Below, piece after piece: positions 9,632 through 18,318 of a stretch of DNA of 64,000 nucleotides. The stretch is from Rhizobium halophilum (GTDB lineage Bacteria; Pseudomonadota; Alphaproteobacteria; Rhizobiales; Rhizobiaceae): the NCBI RefSeq assembly GCF_021648825.1, contig NZ_JAKJHS010000005.1, forward strand, positions 62,001 to 126,000, in the 5' to 3' direction. Below the pieces are notes generated by a model that ran no database searches, was not told where the DNA came from, and saw only the letters and a program-made list of their open reading frames with translations. Each line of letters starts with the position of its first letter. Positions within the stretch are counted from its first letter, which is position 1. Position numbers and translations under genes: made by a program.

Positions 9632-10978
9632 CTATCTGCCATACGTCTGACGACCCAACTCCCTCTGTACCCTCCTCTGAAGCCCCGCCAGCGCCCGCTC
9701 GATAGTGCGGGCCAGCTCCTCGTATGCAACCAGGGTTCCGTAGGGTCCGGCACCTCTCCTCTGCTTCCGGGGAAGCCTACTGCCTCTTGCTTTGTGCCAG
9801 CTCAGGAAGTTCGTCATCTCCAGGCTCCTGAAATCTTCTCTCGCGTCTTCCCGGATCTGGAGTCCGAGTACTCCGACATTCAAGAAGCGCTGCCTTCTCA
9901 TGTCCTCTATCCAGTGCTTGACCGCTGACGAATGTGCGCCGGCTCCTCCAGCAACATACGCACCGAACGTTGGCAGCATGAACTGGAAGAAGTGTTTCTG
10001 GAGCTTGGTGAACCGAAACGACGTAAGATCATCGAAGCGTAGGAGCCCCACCTCCCGGCAGCCCTCCGGCCCCAGCGTTACCTCGATGCGGACCCGCTTC
10101 TCCTCGTCTGTCAAATCGAGCCGAGCGCCGGTGGCCTTGTTCTGCTTGTCGATGGTCTTGTTCTGAATCCGCCACATCACATGCGGATCGTCCTTCTCGC
10201 CCACATAGAAAGTCGACTCGTAGGGAGGCGGTCGATCCGTGGCCGGCGTCATACGATCCACGACATCCTGTCTCGGGTCTTCTAGGTTCCGAGCTACGAT
10301 GTAGTCGCCTTTCCTCTTTCGGACGCCAGGGGTGAAGCGTGGCCATCTCAGGTTGTCGGTTAAGACCTTCTTGGTCGGGAAGAAATGTCGGACCAGCACG
10401 CCGTGCAACCGGGCTCTTGCCTCCTCGCTTGGCGTCTCCGGATAGGAGTCAATGCTGACCTCCAGCTGCTTCACCACCGCGGGCGCGACCAACCCATACT
10501 CCCCTTTGATGTCGTCGATAATCCGATGCAGCAAGCCCATGTCCGGCTCCTGGACGCGCAGCTTGTATCTGGTGGCAGTATTGCCAGCTTCCGTGTCCGG
10601 GTCGAGCGCCTCCGGATACTCCTTGCGTCCCGTTAGCCTCTCGATGCGTTCATTGATCTTCCAATGCTGCGTCCGACGCGACAGTTCGAACTCAACGTCA
10701 ATCCAGTCGATCAAAGAAGCCCACCTGTAAGCTCCGAGATCAATCTGAGGGGTCAGGACTCTCCGGCCGCTGAAACGCGCCTGTGCCTTCCTGAGCGGGC
10801 TCTCGACGTAAGTCAGCTCGACAGGATCATCTACGTCTCGGTTCCGTAAAAGAGTAATCTTGTGATGATGCGTCATCGCCATTCCGGTCAGCCGAGGGAG
10901 CAGCCGGATAGCAGATTCGTGTGTCCGGGCGAATGAAATTTGCGGCACGCCACTAGGATGCGTCGGCGGCTGCGACAA
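9632..10978 (-). CDS. Rep-like protein of unknown function, 448 aa
   Basis: I do not recognise this protein with certainty. It is 448 aa, hydrophilic and without signal peptide or membrane helix. The stretch SLIDWIDVEFELSRRTQ, then WKINERIERLTG and ATRYKLRVQEP, resembles the replication-initiation (RstA-like) proteins of filamentous phages and related elements as I remember them; this is memory, not a search. The last 100 residues are strongly basic (KARGSRLPRKQRRG), fitting nucleic-acid binding. The start may be TTG 10978, or the ATG about 32 codons later (MAMTHHHK). It is divergent from the 96-aa gene at 11075, with about 100 bp between them that should hold both promoters. Confidence 0.6.
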   Translation of the reverse strand: MSQPPTHPSGVPQISFARTHESAIRLLPRLTGMAMTHHHKITLLRNRDVDDPVELTYVESPLRKAQARFSGRRVLTPQIDLGAYRWASLIDWIDVEFELSRRTQHWKINERIERLTGRKEYPEALDPDTEAGNTATRYKLRVQEPDMGLLHRIIDDIKGEYGLVAPAVVKQLEVSIDSYPETPSEEARARLHGVLVRHFFPTKKVLTDNLRWPRFTPGVRKRKGDYIVARNLEDPRQDVVDRMTPATDRPPPYESTFYVGEKDDPHVMWRIQNKTIDKQNKATGARLDLTDEEKRVRIEVTLGPEGCREVGLLRFDDLTSFRFTKLQKHFFQFMLPTFGAYVAGGAGAHSSAVKHWIEDMRRQRFLNVGVLGLQIREDAREDFRSLEMTNFLSWHKARGSRLPRKQRRGAGPYGTLVAYEELARTIERALAGLQRRVQRELGRQTYGR

Positions 10979-11074
10979 ACTTTCTTTCGCAAAATCTGCG
11001 TTGCCACAGAGATCTCGCTACAAAGAAAAAGACCTGATCAACCGATCAGAGAAACCGAGCAAGGAGGCTTGACC

Positions 11075-11365
11075 ATGTCCGACGTAACGCGGGTCGCAGC
11101 AAACGGTAACGAACCGAAGTGCGCAGCCACGAACTACTGCAAGTGGATGGATGAAGATTACATCCTCACCGTAACCGTTGAAGAGATGTCTGCCGCCCCT
11201 GGGGAGATCAGGGTAGTCTTTCCGGCTGAGGAGGCTGCAGCTTGGGGATGGGAAAGCAACGTGGTCACCACCGATTTCCTGGACTACCTGATGGGCGATT
11301 TGGTCGCCGATGAGGATTGCGATGCTTCCCAGGCTTTGAAGAAGCAGGTGGCCCGCTACTCCTAA
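11075..11365 (+). CDS. Small acidic protein, 96 aa, unknown
   Basis: ATG 11075 has an excellent Shine-Dalgarno site (AAGGAGG, 8 bases upstream) and the frame ends just before a strong terminator hairpin, so this is very likely a real, separately transcribed gene. The product is acidic, with three cysteines, and shows no known domain (EDYILTVTVEEM, then VVFPAEEAAAWGW). It is divergent from the Rep-like gene. A cargo or regulatory role for the mobile region is only a guess. Confidence 0.65.
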   Translation: MSDVTRVAANGNEPKCAATNYCKWMDEDYILTVTVEEMSAAPGEIRVVFPAEEAAAWGWESNVVTTDFLDYLMGDLVADEDCDASQALKKQVARYS

Positions 11366-11378
11366 CCCTCCTCTGGCT

Positions 11379-11406
11379 CCTCCGGCGCCGCAAATGGCGC
11401 CGGAGG
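11379..11406 (+). terminator. Terminator hairpin after the 96-aa gene
   Basis: CCTCCGGCGCC and GGCGCCGGAGG form a perfect 11-bp stem with a 6-base loop, starting 13 bases past the stop at 11365. There is no T-run, but position and stability fit a terminator. Confidence 0.65.
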
Positions 11407-11750
11407 CATAGTGGCCGCTCCTGCAAGTCCACCGTCGCGCGCCTCCGCAGAAAAAACTTCGATCAAATGTGCGCTCGCAACAAGGCAGCCGCTATAAGAT
11501 AAGTAAGGGAGCTTAATCAGGCTGACGTAATGCCCATGCAGCAGGTCCTGGAAGATTTCTCCATCAAAATGCGCATTCGCGCATCGGAACGCGTTATAAA
11601 AGTAACAACGGATATCAAGACAGGACATAGCTACACATGCCGCAGGCTCACCTCCCTCACCAGATGGCCTCTCCCCACTCTGAGCCATTCCCCGAACTTG
11701 TCCAACTGGGCCGGCATGCCGCCGGACCTTGATTGACAAGGAAGATGACT
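11407..11750. other. About 340 bp without a supportable gene
   Basis: No frame here has a recognisable product. The last bases (AAGGAAG at 11739-11745) are the ribosome-binding site of the next gene. Nothing else stands out. Confidence 0.5.
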
Positions 11751-12188
11751 ATGACGACTGCATACGAACCTCACGGCAACAACAGCTGCTATTGCTTCCC
11801 TTACCCCCAGGCTATTGTCGACCAGACCGGAACTCATGGTTTGACGCTGCCGATCCGCGAGGTATTCGAAATGATTGCGCGGGATATCGAGAGCAAGAAT
11901 CCGAGGAGCGCCGAGTTCTACCGGTCGGTGGCTGCCTATTATCCTCATTGTGATGATGCCGGCCACGAGATCGAACGCGACACGAGGGGTGACCCCCTTC
12001 CCGACCTTGATGATTGGGATGAGCTTTCTGATGAAGAGAAGCTCACTCGTGGAAACATCAATGCCACCATTGCCATCCTGGACCGTCTGCGGTTCGACCT
12101 CGAGAAGATGAACGACGACCCGGACAACAACAACGAGGTGAACGAAATCCGCCGGGGGCTTGCTGCGATTATTGAAGATCGGTGGTAA
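11751..12188 (+). CDS. Acidic protein, 145 aa, unknown
   Basis: I do not recognise this protein. ATG 11751 is chosen because AAGGAAG lies about 6 bases upstream; TTG 11733 and ATG 11745 are in frame but worse placed. It is acidic and ends in a helical stretch (NATIAILDRLRFDLEKMN, then NEVNEIRRGLAAIIEDRW). There is no signal peptide or membrane helix. A T-tailed terminator follows 22 bases after the stop. It lies just upstream of the PD-(D/E)XK nuclease-like gene but is transcriptionally separated from it by that terminator. Confidence 0.65.
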   Translation: MTTAYEPHGNNSCYCFPYPQAIVDQTGTHGLTLPIREVFEMIARDIESKNPRSAEFYRSVAAYYPHCDDAGHEIERDTRGDPLPDLDDWDELSDEEKLTRGNINATIAILDRLRFDLEKMNDDPDNNNEVNEIRRGLAAIIEDRW

Positions 12189-12210
12189 TGCCGTAGACAA
12201 TGCAAAGGAG

Positions 12211-12237
12211 AATGCGGTCCCAGTGGCCGCATTTTTT
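12211..12237 (+). terminator. Rho-independent terminator
   Basis: AATGCGGTC pairs with GGCCGCATT (8 of 9 positions), followed directly by a run of T. It separates the 145-aa gene from the nuclease-like gene. Confidence 0.75.
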
Positions 12238-12251
12238 AATCAGGGGGTTGG

Positions 12252-13487
12252 ATGACAAGACAGCATGCCACGCCACTTATAATCTCGCCGGACGGCGCCA
12301 ACGTTACGGCCGCCGCTCCGTTGGGCCTCGGGGCAGCCGGGCACGGTATGAACGAAGCTTCAATCCAGGAGCTCGTTCAGAGGCATCCGTCCTGCCTTCC
12401 TATTGCGGAGATCGACCCCCTTTTCGTCGGCCCGGTGGCAATCTGCACGGAGCTAGTGACGCCTGCCGGCTCCATAGATAATCTTCTCGTGACACCGACA
12501 GGATTACCGATCCTGGTAGAATGCAAGCTCTGGCGCAATCCGGAGGGACGGCGGGAGGTGGTGGGGCAAATTCTCGATTATTCGAAGGAGCTCACAAAAT
12601 GGTCGGCGTCGGACCTGCAGCGGGAAGCAAGCCGCAGGCTTGGAAGGAAAGGCAATGTCCTTCTTGATCTGCTTCGAGAGGCCGGGCATCAAGTGGATGA
12701 AGTGGCATTCAACGATGCTCTCACCTTCAACCTGCGCCGCGGACGGTTCTTGTTGCTCATCGTCGGCGATGGGATTCGAGAGGGCGTAGAAGCAATTGCC
12801 GAATACCTACAGGCGCATGCAGGTCTGCATTTCACGCTAGGCTTGGTTGAGTTGGCGATCTACGCCGCACCGGATGGATCCCAGATCGTTGTTCCACGGG
12901 TCCTCGCAAAGACGTTGACTATTGCCAGGAACGTCATATCAGTCCCGGAAGGCATGGTGGTGCAGGAGCCGGACGACGGTGACGAGGATTCGCTCGGGCT
13001 GCCGGATTCACCGGAGAAGCTTGCAGCTAGAGCACGTCGACGTGAGGCCCGGCATCAGTTCTGGTCAGAGTTCCTCAACGGCTTGCGGCTCGATGATCCG
13101 GAGCAGATGCTGCCAGCGCCATCGCTCGGTGGGCACGTCGTCTTCAAGTTTGGTGCGCCGGGAGGCTCCAGCTGGCTAACGATTTACCGCGATGTTCGTT
13201 ACAACGCCGTCGGTCTCTTCCTGTCTTCCAACGTGGGTTCGCCCGGAGAACGCGCTTCGCTGATGTTGGCTGATCAAGCTCAAGAAATCGCAACGGAGCT
13301 TGAGGGGGCCACAGTGGATTTCTCCCAGCCACGACCGGAGATCTCTCAGCGGTACGTCGTTCGAGACCTCGACGATATTCAAGAGCGCCAGCGGGCCATC
13401 GAATGGCTTCAGGCGCGATCAAACGCTTTTATCAACTGTCTGCGCCCGCGAATCCGTTCGGCTCTTCTGGAGCTAAACCATGATTGA
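12252..13487 (+). CDS. PD-(D/E)XK nuclease-superfamily protein, 411 aa
   Basis: Residues about 70-115 read GSIDNLLVTPTGLPILVECK, then LWRNPEGRREVVGQILDYSK. The aspartate, the beta-strand leading to ECK, and the following helix are the core of a PD-(D/E)XK nuclease fold. The rest is alpha/beta with an acidic linker (QEPDDGDEDS, near residue 240) and a C-terminal domain of about 160 residues (HQFWSEFLNGL ... FGAPGGSSWLTIYRDVRY) like those attached to nuclease-like proteins of the DUF4268 type. GGGGG lies 4-8 bases before the ATG. Orphan proteins of this build are often found in mobile or defence contexts; the target is unknown. Confidence 0.7.
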   Translation: MTRQHATPLIISPDGANVTAAAPLGLGAAGHGMNEASIQELVQRHPSCLPIAEIDPLFVGPVAICTELVTPAGSIDNLLVTPTGLPILVECKLWRNPEGRREVVGQILDYSKELTKWSASDLQREASRRLGRKGNVLLDLLREAGHQVDEVAFNDALTFNLRRGRFLLLIVGDGIREGVEAIAEYLQAHAGLHFTLGLVELAIYAAPDGSQIVVPRVLAKTLTIARNVISVPEGMVVQEPDDGDEDSLGLPDSPEKLAARARRREARHQFWSEFLNGLRLDDPEQMLPAPSLGGHVVFKFGAPGGSSWLTIYRDVRYNAVGLFLSSNVGSPGERASLMLADQAQEIATELEGATVDFSQPRPEISQRYVVRDLDDIQERQRAIEWLQARSNAFINCLRPRIRSALLELNHD

Positions 13488-13797
13488 TATCCCAAGTGCG
13501 GTAGACGGCGCAGGAGGTTACAATCCCCCCACCTGGCCGATGAACACTGCCCCGAGCCAGGGAAGGCTCCTGCGTCAAGGCAAGAAAGCTTGTGCCTGCG
13601 ACCGTGCATGTATGAAGGCGGCGTTTGCCCGGTGACCTTGGGTATAGTCTTGTCGCTGCTTGCCAAGAGGATTGTTCGAACTATTCCGCAATGCATGGCG
13701 GCGGCAAGAATATGTTTTCGCACCTGGTCTACAAGGAATTTTCCAAATCGTTGGAGGGCTAGACTGTCGACCGGCGATTAAATCAGGAGGGTGATCC
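13488..13797. other. About 310 bp without a supportable gene
   Basis: No frame has a recognised product. The end of the stretch (AGGAGGGTG at 13786-13794) is a strong ribosome-binding site for the very short frame at 13798. Confidence 0.45.
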
Positions 13798-13860
13798 GTG
13801 TCCTCATCATCTCGCATACCGGAGACTGAGCGTTTGATGGCTTCATTAGGAGCGTCTTAA
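13798..13860 (+). pseudogene. Truncated gene start or 20-codon leader
   Basis: GTG 13798 follows an almost ideal Shine-Dalgarno sequence (AGGAGGGTG) but the frame closes after 20 codons at TAA 13858-13860. That stop lies within the first copy of the AAGTTGAC repeats, so this looks like a gene cut by insertion of the repeat-bearing DNA. A genuine leader peptide is the alternative. Confidence 0.35.
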
Positions 13861-14058
13861 GTTGACGCTTTTTGAGAAAGGGCGATTTCCGGCGCTTGAT
13901 GTCAACTTAAGGTAAACAACATGTTATGTTTTGGCTGTTTTCGGCCCGATGAAGGGGTGCATTTGCGATAGGATGTTGTCGTTTACACTCCATAAGTTGA
14001 CAGTCAGAGTCCCGAAAGTTGACGTTTTGAGTGTGGATCTGGCTGCATGTCAACTTTA
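13857..14058. repeat. Five-copy AAGTTGAC repeat cluster, mixed orientation
   Basis: The octamer AAGTTGAC occurs at 13859 (plus), 13901 (minus, as GTCAACTT), 13994 (plus), 14016 (plus) and 14049 (minus). Flanks are partly kept: TAAGTTGACGCTTTTTGAG and AAAGTTGACGTTTTGAG in two plus copies, and ATGTCAACTTAAGG and ATGTCAACTTTAGG in the minus copies. The pattern could be the multiple end repeats of an IS21-type element whose genes are gone, iterons of a replication origin, or operators. No istA/istB-like gene is nearby. Confidence 0.7.
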
Positions 14059-14059
14059 G

Positions 14060-14384
14060 GCAACTTCCCTATGGTTGTGTTGGGTACATGGGAGGTTTGA
14101 GCCCCACGTTCTGGTGGACCCAAAAGGCATCCCCTTCGCCATCTCTGGCCATTCCTAGGACTTCTTGCCCCCCAATCTTTTGCATACTTGGCGCATAAGT
14201 ACGTAAGTGGATGACCATTGGTTGTTCAAATGCAGGCGAAGGCTGGGAGAATGCGGTGTGGCATTAGCGCCATATCTGCAAACAAGGGGTGCGTTTACCC
14301 ATAGAAAACAGCGCAGTAAGCATTTGCTTACACCGCTTCTCGCGTGATTATTACTGAGGCTCCAGTTGATTAAGGAGCTCCCAG
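14060..14384. other. About 325 bp without a supportable gene
   Basis: No convincing frame is seen. The stretch ends with AAGGAG at 14371-14376, the ribosome-binding site of the DUF2293-type gene. Confidence 0.45.
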
Positions 14385-14735
14385 ATGCCGATTTTCACCA
14401 GAGAAGCCGCCGCAGCGCACGTCCGCAAACATCATCCAGGGTGCCCTGAATTCGCCGTTCAGTTCTTTGCAGATGAGGTTGCCCGTAAGCGATGGAAACG
14501 GGCGACCATCGGTAAGGCAGTTGGCATCACTATGCAAAACTACCTCCGACACAACATGACCCGATACGAGAGCTTGCTCCTGGAAGGGATTGATCGCAAG
14601 GAGGCGCGTCGTCTGGTTCAACCAAGGATCAATGCGATACTCGCGGTCTGGCGACAACCGCCGAAATCCCTGCCGCCGCCGCGTGAGCGTCTATCAGATA
14701 GCCTCGATGAGACGCCTTCCGCCTCTCCCCAATAG
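14385..14735 (+). CDS. DUF2293-type protein, 116 aa
   Basis: The pattern AHVRKHHPGCPEFAVQFF, a helix, NYLRHNMTRYESLL, then GIDRKEARRLVQPRINAILA and VW matches DUF2293, a small proteobacterial family of unknown function rich in conserved His, Arg and Tyr. ATG 14385 has AAGGAG at good spacing. The proline-rich tail after residue 90 is probably unstructured. It lies between the repeat cluster and the XRE-like gene. No function can be assigned. Confidence 0.65.
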   Translation: MPIFTREAAAAHVRKHHPGCPEFAVQFFADEVARKRWKRATIGKAVGITMQNYLRHNMTRYESLLLEGIDRKEARRLVQPRINAILAVWRQPPKSLPPPRERLSDSLDETPSASPQ

Positions 14736-14857
14736 ATAAGCCATTCAAGCTGCTCTTCACCCGAGAGGATGCGCTTGTCAACAACAACCCTTCCGCATCC
14801 CATGCGTGCGCGAGCTACAACATTGAAGTTAGCAGAAGATAGAAGAGGAACTTCAAG

Positions 14858-15256
14858 ATGCTTGTTGAACAGCAGACCCCGATTGCGCGCTTTATCCAGG
14901 AGCATGCCGACCGCTCATGCTATAGTTACGAGGAAATTGCGCTCTTGTGCGGGTTCAAGACGTCCGACATGATCTACATGTTCATGAGGGGCGAGCGAAA
15001 GGTGCCGCTGGACAAGGTGGCACCGCTCGCCGAGGCCCTCGGATGCGACAGCGCACAACTGTTCGTGCTGGCTCTGAAGTCATGGTTCAGCACCGAACTG
15101 TTCAACCAGGTGGAGGAGTGCTTTGGCGCGATGCATGAGAACAAGGCGGAGCGCGGCTGGATCCTGGCTCTCCGCGAGATCTTTGGAGGGGAGGTTCCGG
15201 AACTGACGGTGAAGATGAGGAGTCGTCTGCGGATCTTGGCGAGAATCTCCGGCTAG
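14858..15256 (+). CDS. XRE-like helix-turn-helix protein
   Basis: Residues about 20-70 (YEEIALLCGFKTSDMIYMFM, then RGERKVPLDKVAPLAEALGC) form a lambda-repressor-like (XRE) DNA-binding domain. It is followed by a helical tail of about 60 residues with no known motif. The 132-aa length suits a small phage or island regulator. AGGAAC precedes ATG 14858. It is convergent with the integrase, and the two share a hairpin between their ends. It may control genes of the element; targets are not visible. Confidence 0.7.
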   Translation: MLVEQQTPIARFIQEHADRSCYSYEEIALLCGFKTSDMIYMFMRGERKVPLDKVAPLAEALGCDSAQLFVLALKSWFSTELFNQVEECFGAMHENKAERGWILALREIFGGEVPELTVKMRSRLRILARISG

Positions 15257-15274
15257 TAGTTTAGGTAATGCAAG

Positions 15275-15310
15275 GCCTGACGCTGGCAGCACCTCCCTGC
15301 AGCGTCAGGC
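15275..15310. terminator. Hairpin between converging genes
   Basis: GCCTGACGCTG and CAGCGTCAGGC form a perfect 11-bp stem with a 14-base loop, between the XRE-like gene and the integrase that converge on it. Being symmetrical, it may serve both strands. Confidence 0.65.
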
Positions 15311-15379
15311 GTAGATCCTCGTGCGAGCGGCTCGTAGTAGATCGTCTGGGGGGCAAGCGGCTGTAGGCAGATGCCTATC

Positions 15380-16954
15380 CTAGAGCGGAAACGCGGGAAT
15401 CTGGCGTAAGGCCATAGCTTTTGCGGTCAGTGTCACGTCACCATAGTTCTCGCCTGCCGTTCTGGCTGCGTGGCCCTGTATCGCGTCAAGGACGCGACCG
15501 TCGATCCCAGCCTCAAGGCCCGCCGTCTTGAATGCATGACGCCACCCATGGTTTGGCGAAACGCCCTCAGGTACGACATTGTTCTTTTGCAGCCAGTTCG
15601 AGATACGACCGGACACCGTTTGAGCTGGATCTGCCGTCCGTTCGTTCGTCATGGGCGGGTAGAACAGAGGGCCAGCTGGTGCCGCAGCCACAAAGTCGAG
15701 GAAGCCTTTGTCAATGATCTGGCCGTGGAGCGGCACGTCCCGATATTTCCGATTCTTCACCTTTCCGGCGTCGGGAGTAATGCGGATGTATGAGATGCCA
15801 TCTTCCTCACGGACATCTTCCTTCCTCAGCTGGGTGATTTCGGAAACGCGGGCGCCAGTCAGCGCGCAAATCAGGGGTGCCCACTTCTTTGCGGCACTTG
15901 TACTAGGCCTTTCTTGCGTGTGCGGATTGGCGGTCTTCGGCGCTTCATAAGAGAGTGAGAACTGCAAGATGGCCAAGGCTTCTTGCCGGGTAAAACCCTT
16001 GGGACGCGTCTGCTTCTTGGGCGCGACCTTCAGCTTGACGTCCCTTGCGGGGTTCGCTTCGAGCAAGTCGTTGGAAACCGCCCAGTTCAGTACAGCATTC
16101 ACCGCTGTCAGATACACGTCCCGCACCGTTCTTGGTGACAGCGTCAAGATCTTTGCATCCTTCCATTCGACCACATGCTTCTTGGTCAACTTCCTGGCGT
16201 CAGTTAGACGCGTGAACTTAATCAAGTCTTCGACTACAGGCCGCCAGCGCTTCTCTGCTCCTTCGCCCTTTCCATTAGCGCGCAGTTCTGCGATGTAGCG
16301 GTCAAACAGGTTCCTCAACAGTACAGGAGGCTGGTCGTCTTCGAGACTGGGTGCATCCTTAAGGACCGGATTTTGGGGCGTGCCTGAGAAATCACCTTCA
16401 TCGCGTTCCACGATACGCGCCAGAGCCTCCAGCTCTGACATGCACAAGGCCCGAGCGACGGCTCGCCATTCGTTGCTTCCAAACTCTGCCGTGGTGTTTC
16501 CCAGACGTCGGTAGCGCTCGATGCTAGTTCCGATCAAACGTTGGAGGGCTTCATCGCTGAGCTTTCCAGCAAGGCCAGCTCTGAGGTTGTCAACATACAG
16601 GTCATCGATTCCCACACTGGACCAAGGACCATTGCCGTTACGCAGCTCCTCATCCAGGGCTAACCGTTCATGATAATGCCTGTTCGCGATTTCGTCGGGA
16701 GCAAGGGGATAGCGCCCGGCGAGCGCCGGGCCGCCCAGTTCCTGTTCAGCGCGTCGCGCAGCCAAGATGATCTTGTGTTTTAGAGAAGCTACCGCGCTGT
16801 GTAGTTTAGCCTGCGCTATTCGCCGGTCAGGACCGAGTGCTTCCCGGAGCTCCGTCTTGTTTTCAAGGTAAGGGCGCAGGTCTTTTGGGATCACAAGGCG
16901 CGCAAAATATCGACCGTTTCGGTTTAACAGATATGGGGTCTGGCGGGCCATCAT
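15380..16954 (-). CDS. int: Tyrosine recombinase (integrase)
   Basis: A 524-aa phage-type integrase. The N-terminus (TPYLLNRNGRYFARLVIPKD, then LRPYLENKTELREALG) is the DUF6538/SAM-like start common in alphaproteobacterial integrases. A core-binding region lies near residues 200-300. The catalytic domain has TGARVSEITQLRKEDV with the first Arg, NHGWRHAFKTAGLEAGI with His-x-x-Arg, and GHAARTAGENYGDVTL with His and the nucleophilic Tyr. All catalytic residues are present. ATG 16951 is in frame just behind ATG 16954. A palindrome of TTGTAAC heptamers lies 11 bases upstream. It is probably the integrase of the island that ends at tRNA-Thr. Confidence 0.92.
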   Translation of the reverse strand: MMARQTPYLLNRNGRYFARLVIPKDLRPYLENKTELREALGPDRRIAQAKLHSAVASLKHKIILAARRAEQELGGPALAGRYPLAPDEIANRHYHERLALDEELRNGNGPWSSVGIDDLYVDNLRAGLAGKLSDEALQRLIGTSIERYRRLGNTTAEFGSNEWRAVARALCMSELEALARIVERDEGDFSGTPQNPVLKDAPSLEDDQPPVLLRNLFDRYIAELRANGKGEGAEKRWRPVVEDLIKFTRLTDARKLTKKHVVEWKDAKILTLSPRTVRDVYLTAVNAVLNWAVSNDLLEANPARDVKLKVAPKKQTRPKGFTRQEALAILQFSLSYEAPKTANPHTQERPSTSAAKKWAPLICALTGARVSEITQLRKEDVREEDGISYIRITPDAGKVKNRKYRDVPLHGQIIDKGFLDFVAAAPAGPLFYPPMTNERTADPAQTVSGRISNWLQKNNVVPEGVSPNHGWRHAFKTAGLEAGIDGRVLDAIQGHAARTAGENYGDVTLTAKAMALRQIPAFPL

Positions 16955-16964
16955 TGTTCCGTTC

Positions 16965-16981
16965 GTTACAAAGATTGTAAC
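16965..16981. promoter_or_regulatory. Palindrome GTTACAA-AGA-TTGTAAC upstream of integrase
   Basis: Two inverted heptamers with a 3-base spacer lie 11-27 bases before the integrase start codon. The same heptamer occurs twice beside tRNA-Thr (21571 and 21583). It could be an operator, an excisionase or arm-type integrase site; I cannot tell which. Confidence 0.5.
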
Positions 16982-16984
16982 CGT

Positions 16985-17034
16985 ACCTGTTTCCTTTAGA
17001 AGACGATACAGAAAATTTGGGTTTAGAAACAGGT
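16985..17034. repeat. 9-bp inverted repeat ACCTGTTTC / GAAACAGGT
   Basis: ACCTGTTTC at 16985-16993 and its complement at 17026-17034 are 32 bases apart, next to the integrase palindrome. Possibly an integrase or regulator site. Confidence 0.4.
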
Positions 17035-17922
17035 GGAAGAGGTCATGCTGCTAAGGAGCTTTTGGCGTTGCTCAATCAAGGCAACAACGCACTGACGTTG
17101 TCCGTCCTGAGGAGATGCGCTGAAGGTAGGTCTCCCTCCAGCCTCGGTTTGCGAAGGCAAATTGACGGCCATGGCGTGTTGGTCAGCTTCGGTGTGACCT
17201 ACAATTATCGTTCATCCTGTACGGGATGTAGAGGCTGCTCGAGGGGGGGCTGGAGACGGTGCGCCAGCTCTGCAAGGTTGCGCGCAACGTCCCGCAGATC
17301 TGTCGTCGGTCTTTCGCCAGCTTCTTTCATCGGCGTCAGATGTAGCGTTGGCCGAAGCTAGGACAGTTCGCAGTGCGCGTATGCTGACGGGAGACGAGAT
17401 GAAGGTAGAAGCGCGATCTTTGTGCAGAGGTAATGCCTTCAGGCCCCAGCCCTTTGCATGCAGTGGTCGCTCTCGTCGCAGATCCACGAGCTGTAGAGCT
17501 CAGTCGGCAGCAGTTTTCGAGCCAGGAGTGCTTCACTGCGTAGAGGACCCTCGTGGGGCAGCAAGTTCTAACATGCCGTCGTAACTCCACGCGGCTAGGT
17601 TAGGTACGTCAGACGCAACAATGGCAACCAGTTAATCGGTGCAGACTTGGTCGAGAAAGCAAGGTCGCGCTTTACCAAGGTGACACCTTCAAGGGTCAGC
17701 GTCATCTAACATCCACCCGAGTGGCGGCGGCAAAACCTACGGCCGGTGCGGCGGTCTCAACGTAAGAGACACCGCTACGCGCCGAAAGCCACTACCTGAC
17801 GATGTACCACGCGAGCTCCACCTCAGCAATTTAGCCGGGAGGAAGATCCTGCGGGGCATGCTAGGAGCGCGGCATGCGCCGCAGGTACGATGCCGATGCC
17901 AATTGGGCCAAGGTAGGAGAGG
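17035..17922. other. About 890 bp without a supportable gene
   Basis: Several frames of 60-115 codons exist on both strands but none shows a motif or a convincing ribosome-binding site. The right end should have held the missing C-terminal part of the endolysin, which cannot be recognised, so this is probably degraded prophage DNA. Confidence 0.5.
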
Positions 17923-18270
17923 CTACCGCGATCGGCATCTCCGTTGTCCGATCAGGATTTTGCCGTTGCGGTCCTTGCGCCAGTACGGCGTCTTGACCCA
18001 CTTCAACTTCCCGGCCGCCCACGCCTTCTCCAGGCGTGCAATGGCCGTGTCGACGTTCTTCGCCAGCGTCTCCATCACCGGCTGCATCGTGCGGGACGTC
18101 TCATGGTAGACGGTGGCCAGCGCGTAGGCGAGATCGTTGGTTCTCGTCCCTCGCCTCTCCGCCTCGTCCAGAATGGCGGTTGTGCCATCCACCTGCCCCT
18201 GCTTCAGCGACGTGCCGAACACGCCGCTCCCACGACGCCGTAGCGCCGCGAAGAACGCTTCGCGATTCAT
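17923..18270 (-). pseudogene. Truncated phage endolysin (GH19/chitinase-like N-terminus)
   Basis: A 115-codon frame starts at ATG 18270 behind AGGAGAAC. It reads MNREAFFAALRRRGSGVFGT, then LAYALATVYHETSRTMQPVM and KLKWVKTPYWRKDRNGK. This is the N-terminal part of phage endolysins of the glycoside hydrolase 19/lysozyme-like superfamily, with the catalytic Glu of YHET in place. It stops where the full protein should reach its WLGRG-type segment; the last residues do not fit the family. It is therefore a 3'-truncated gene and unlikely to be an active lysin. Confidence 0.7.
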
Positions 18271-18318
18271 GATGTTCTCCTGATTTTCGGATGGTCAGTC
18301 TGTGGTTATGATGGGCCG

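Noticed and set aside
17035-17922. Possible transposase or toxin frames
   Set aside because: Read in six frames; no motif stood out on either strand.
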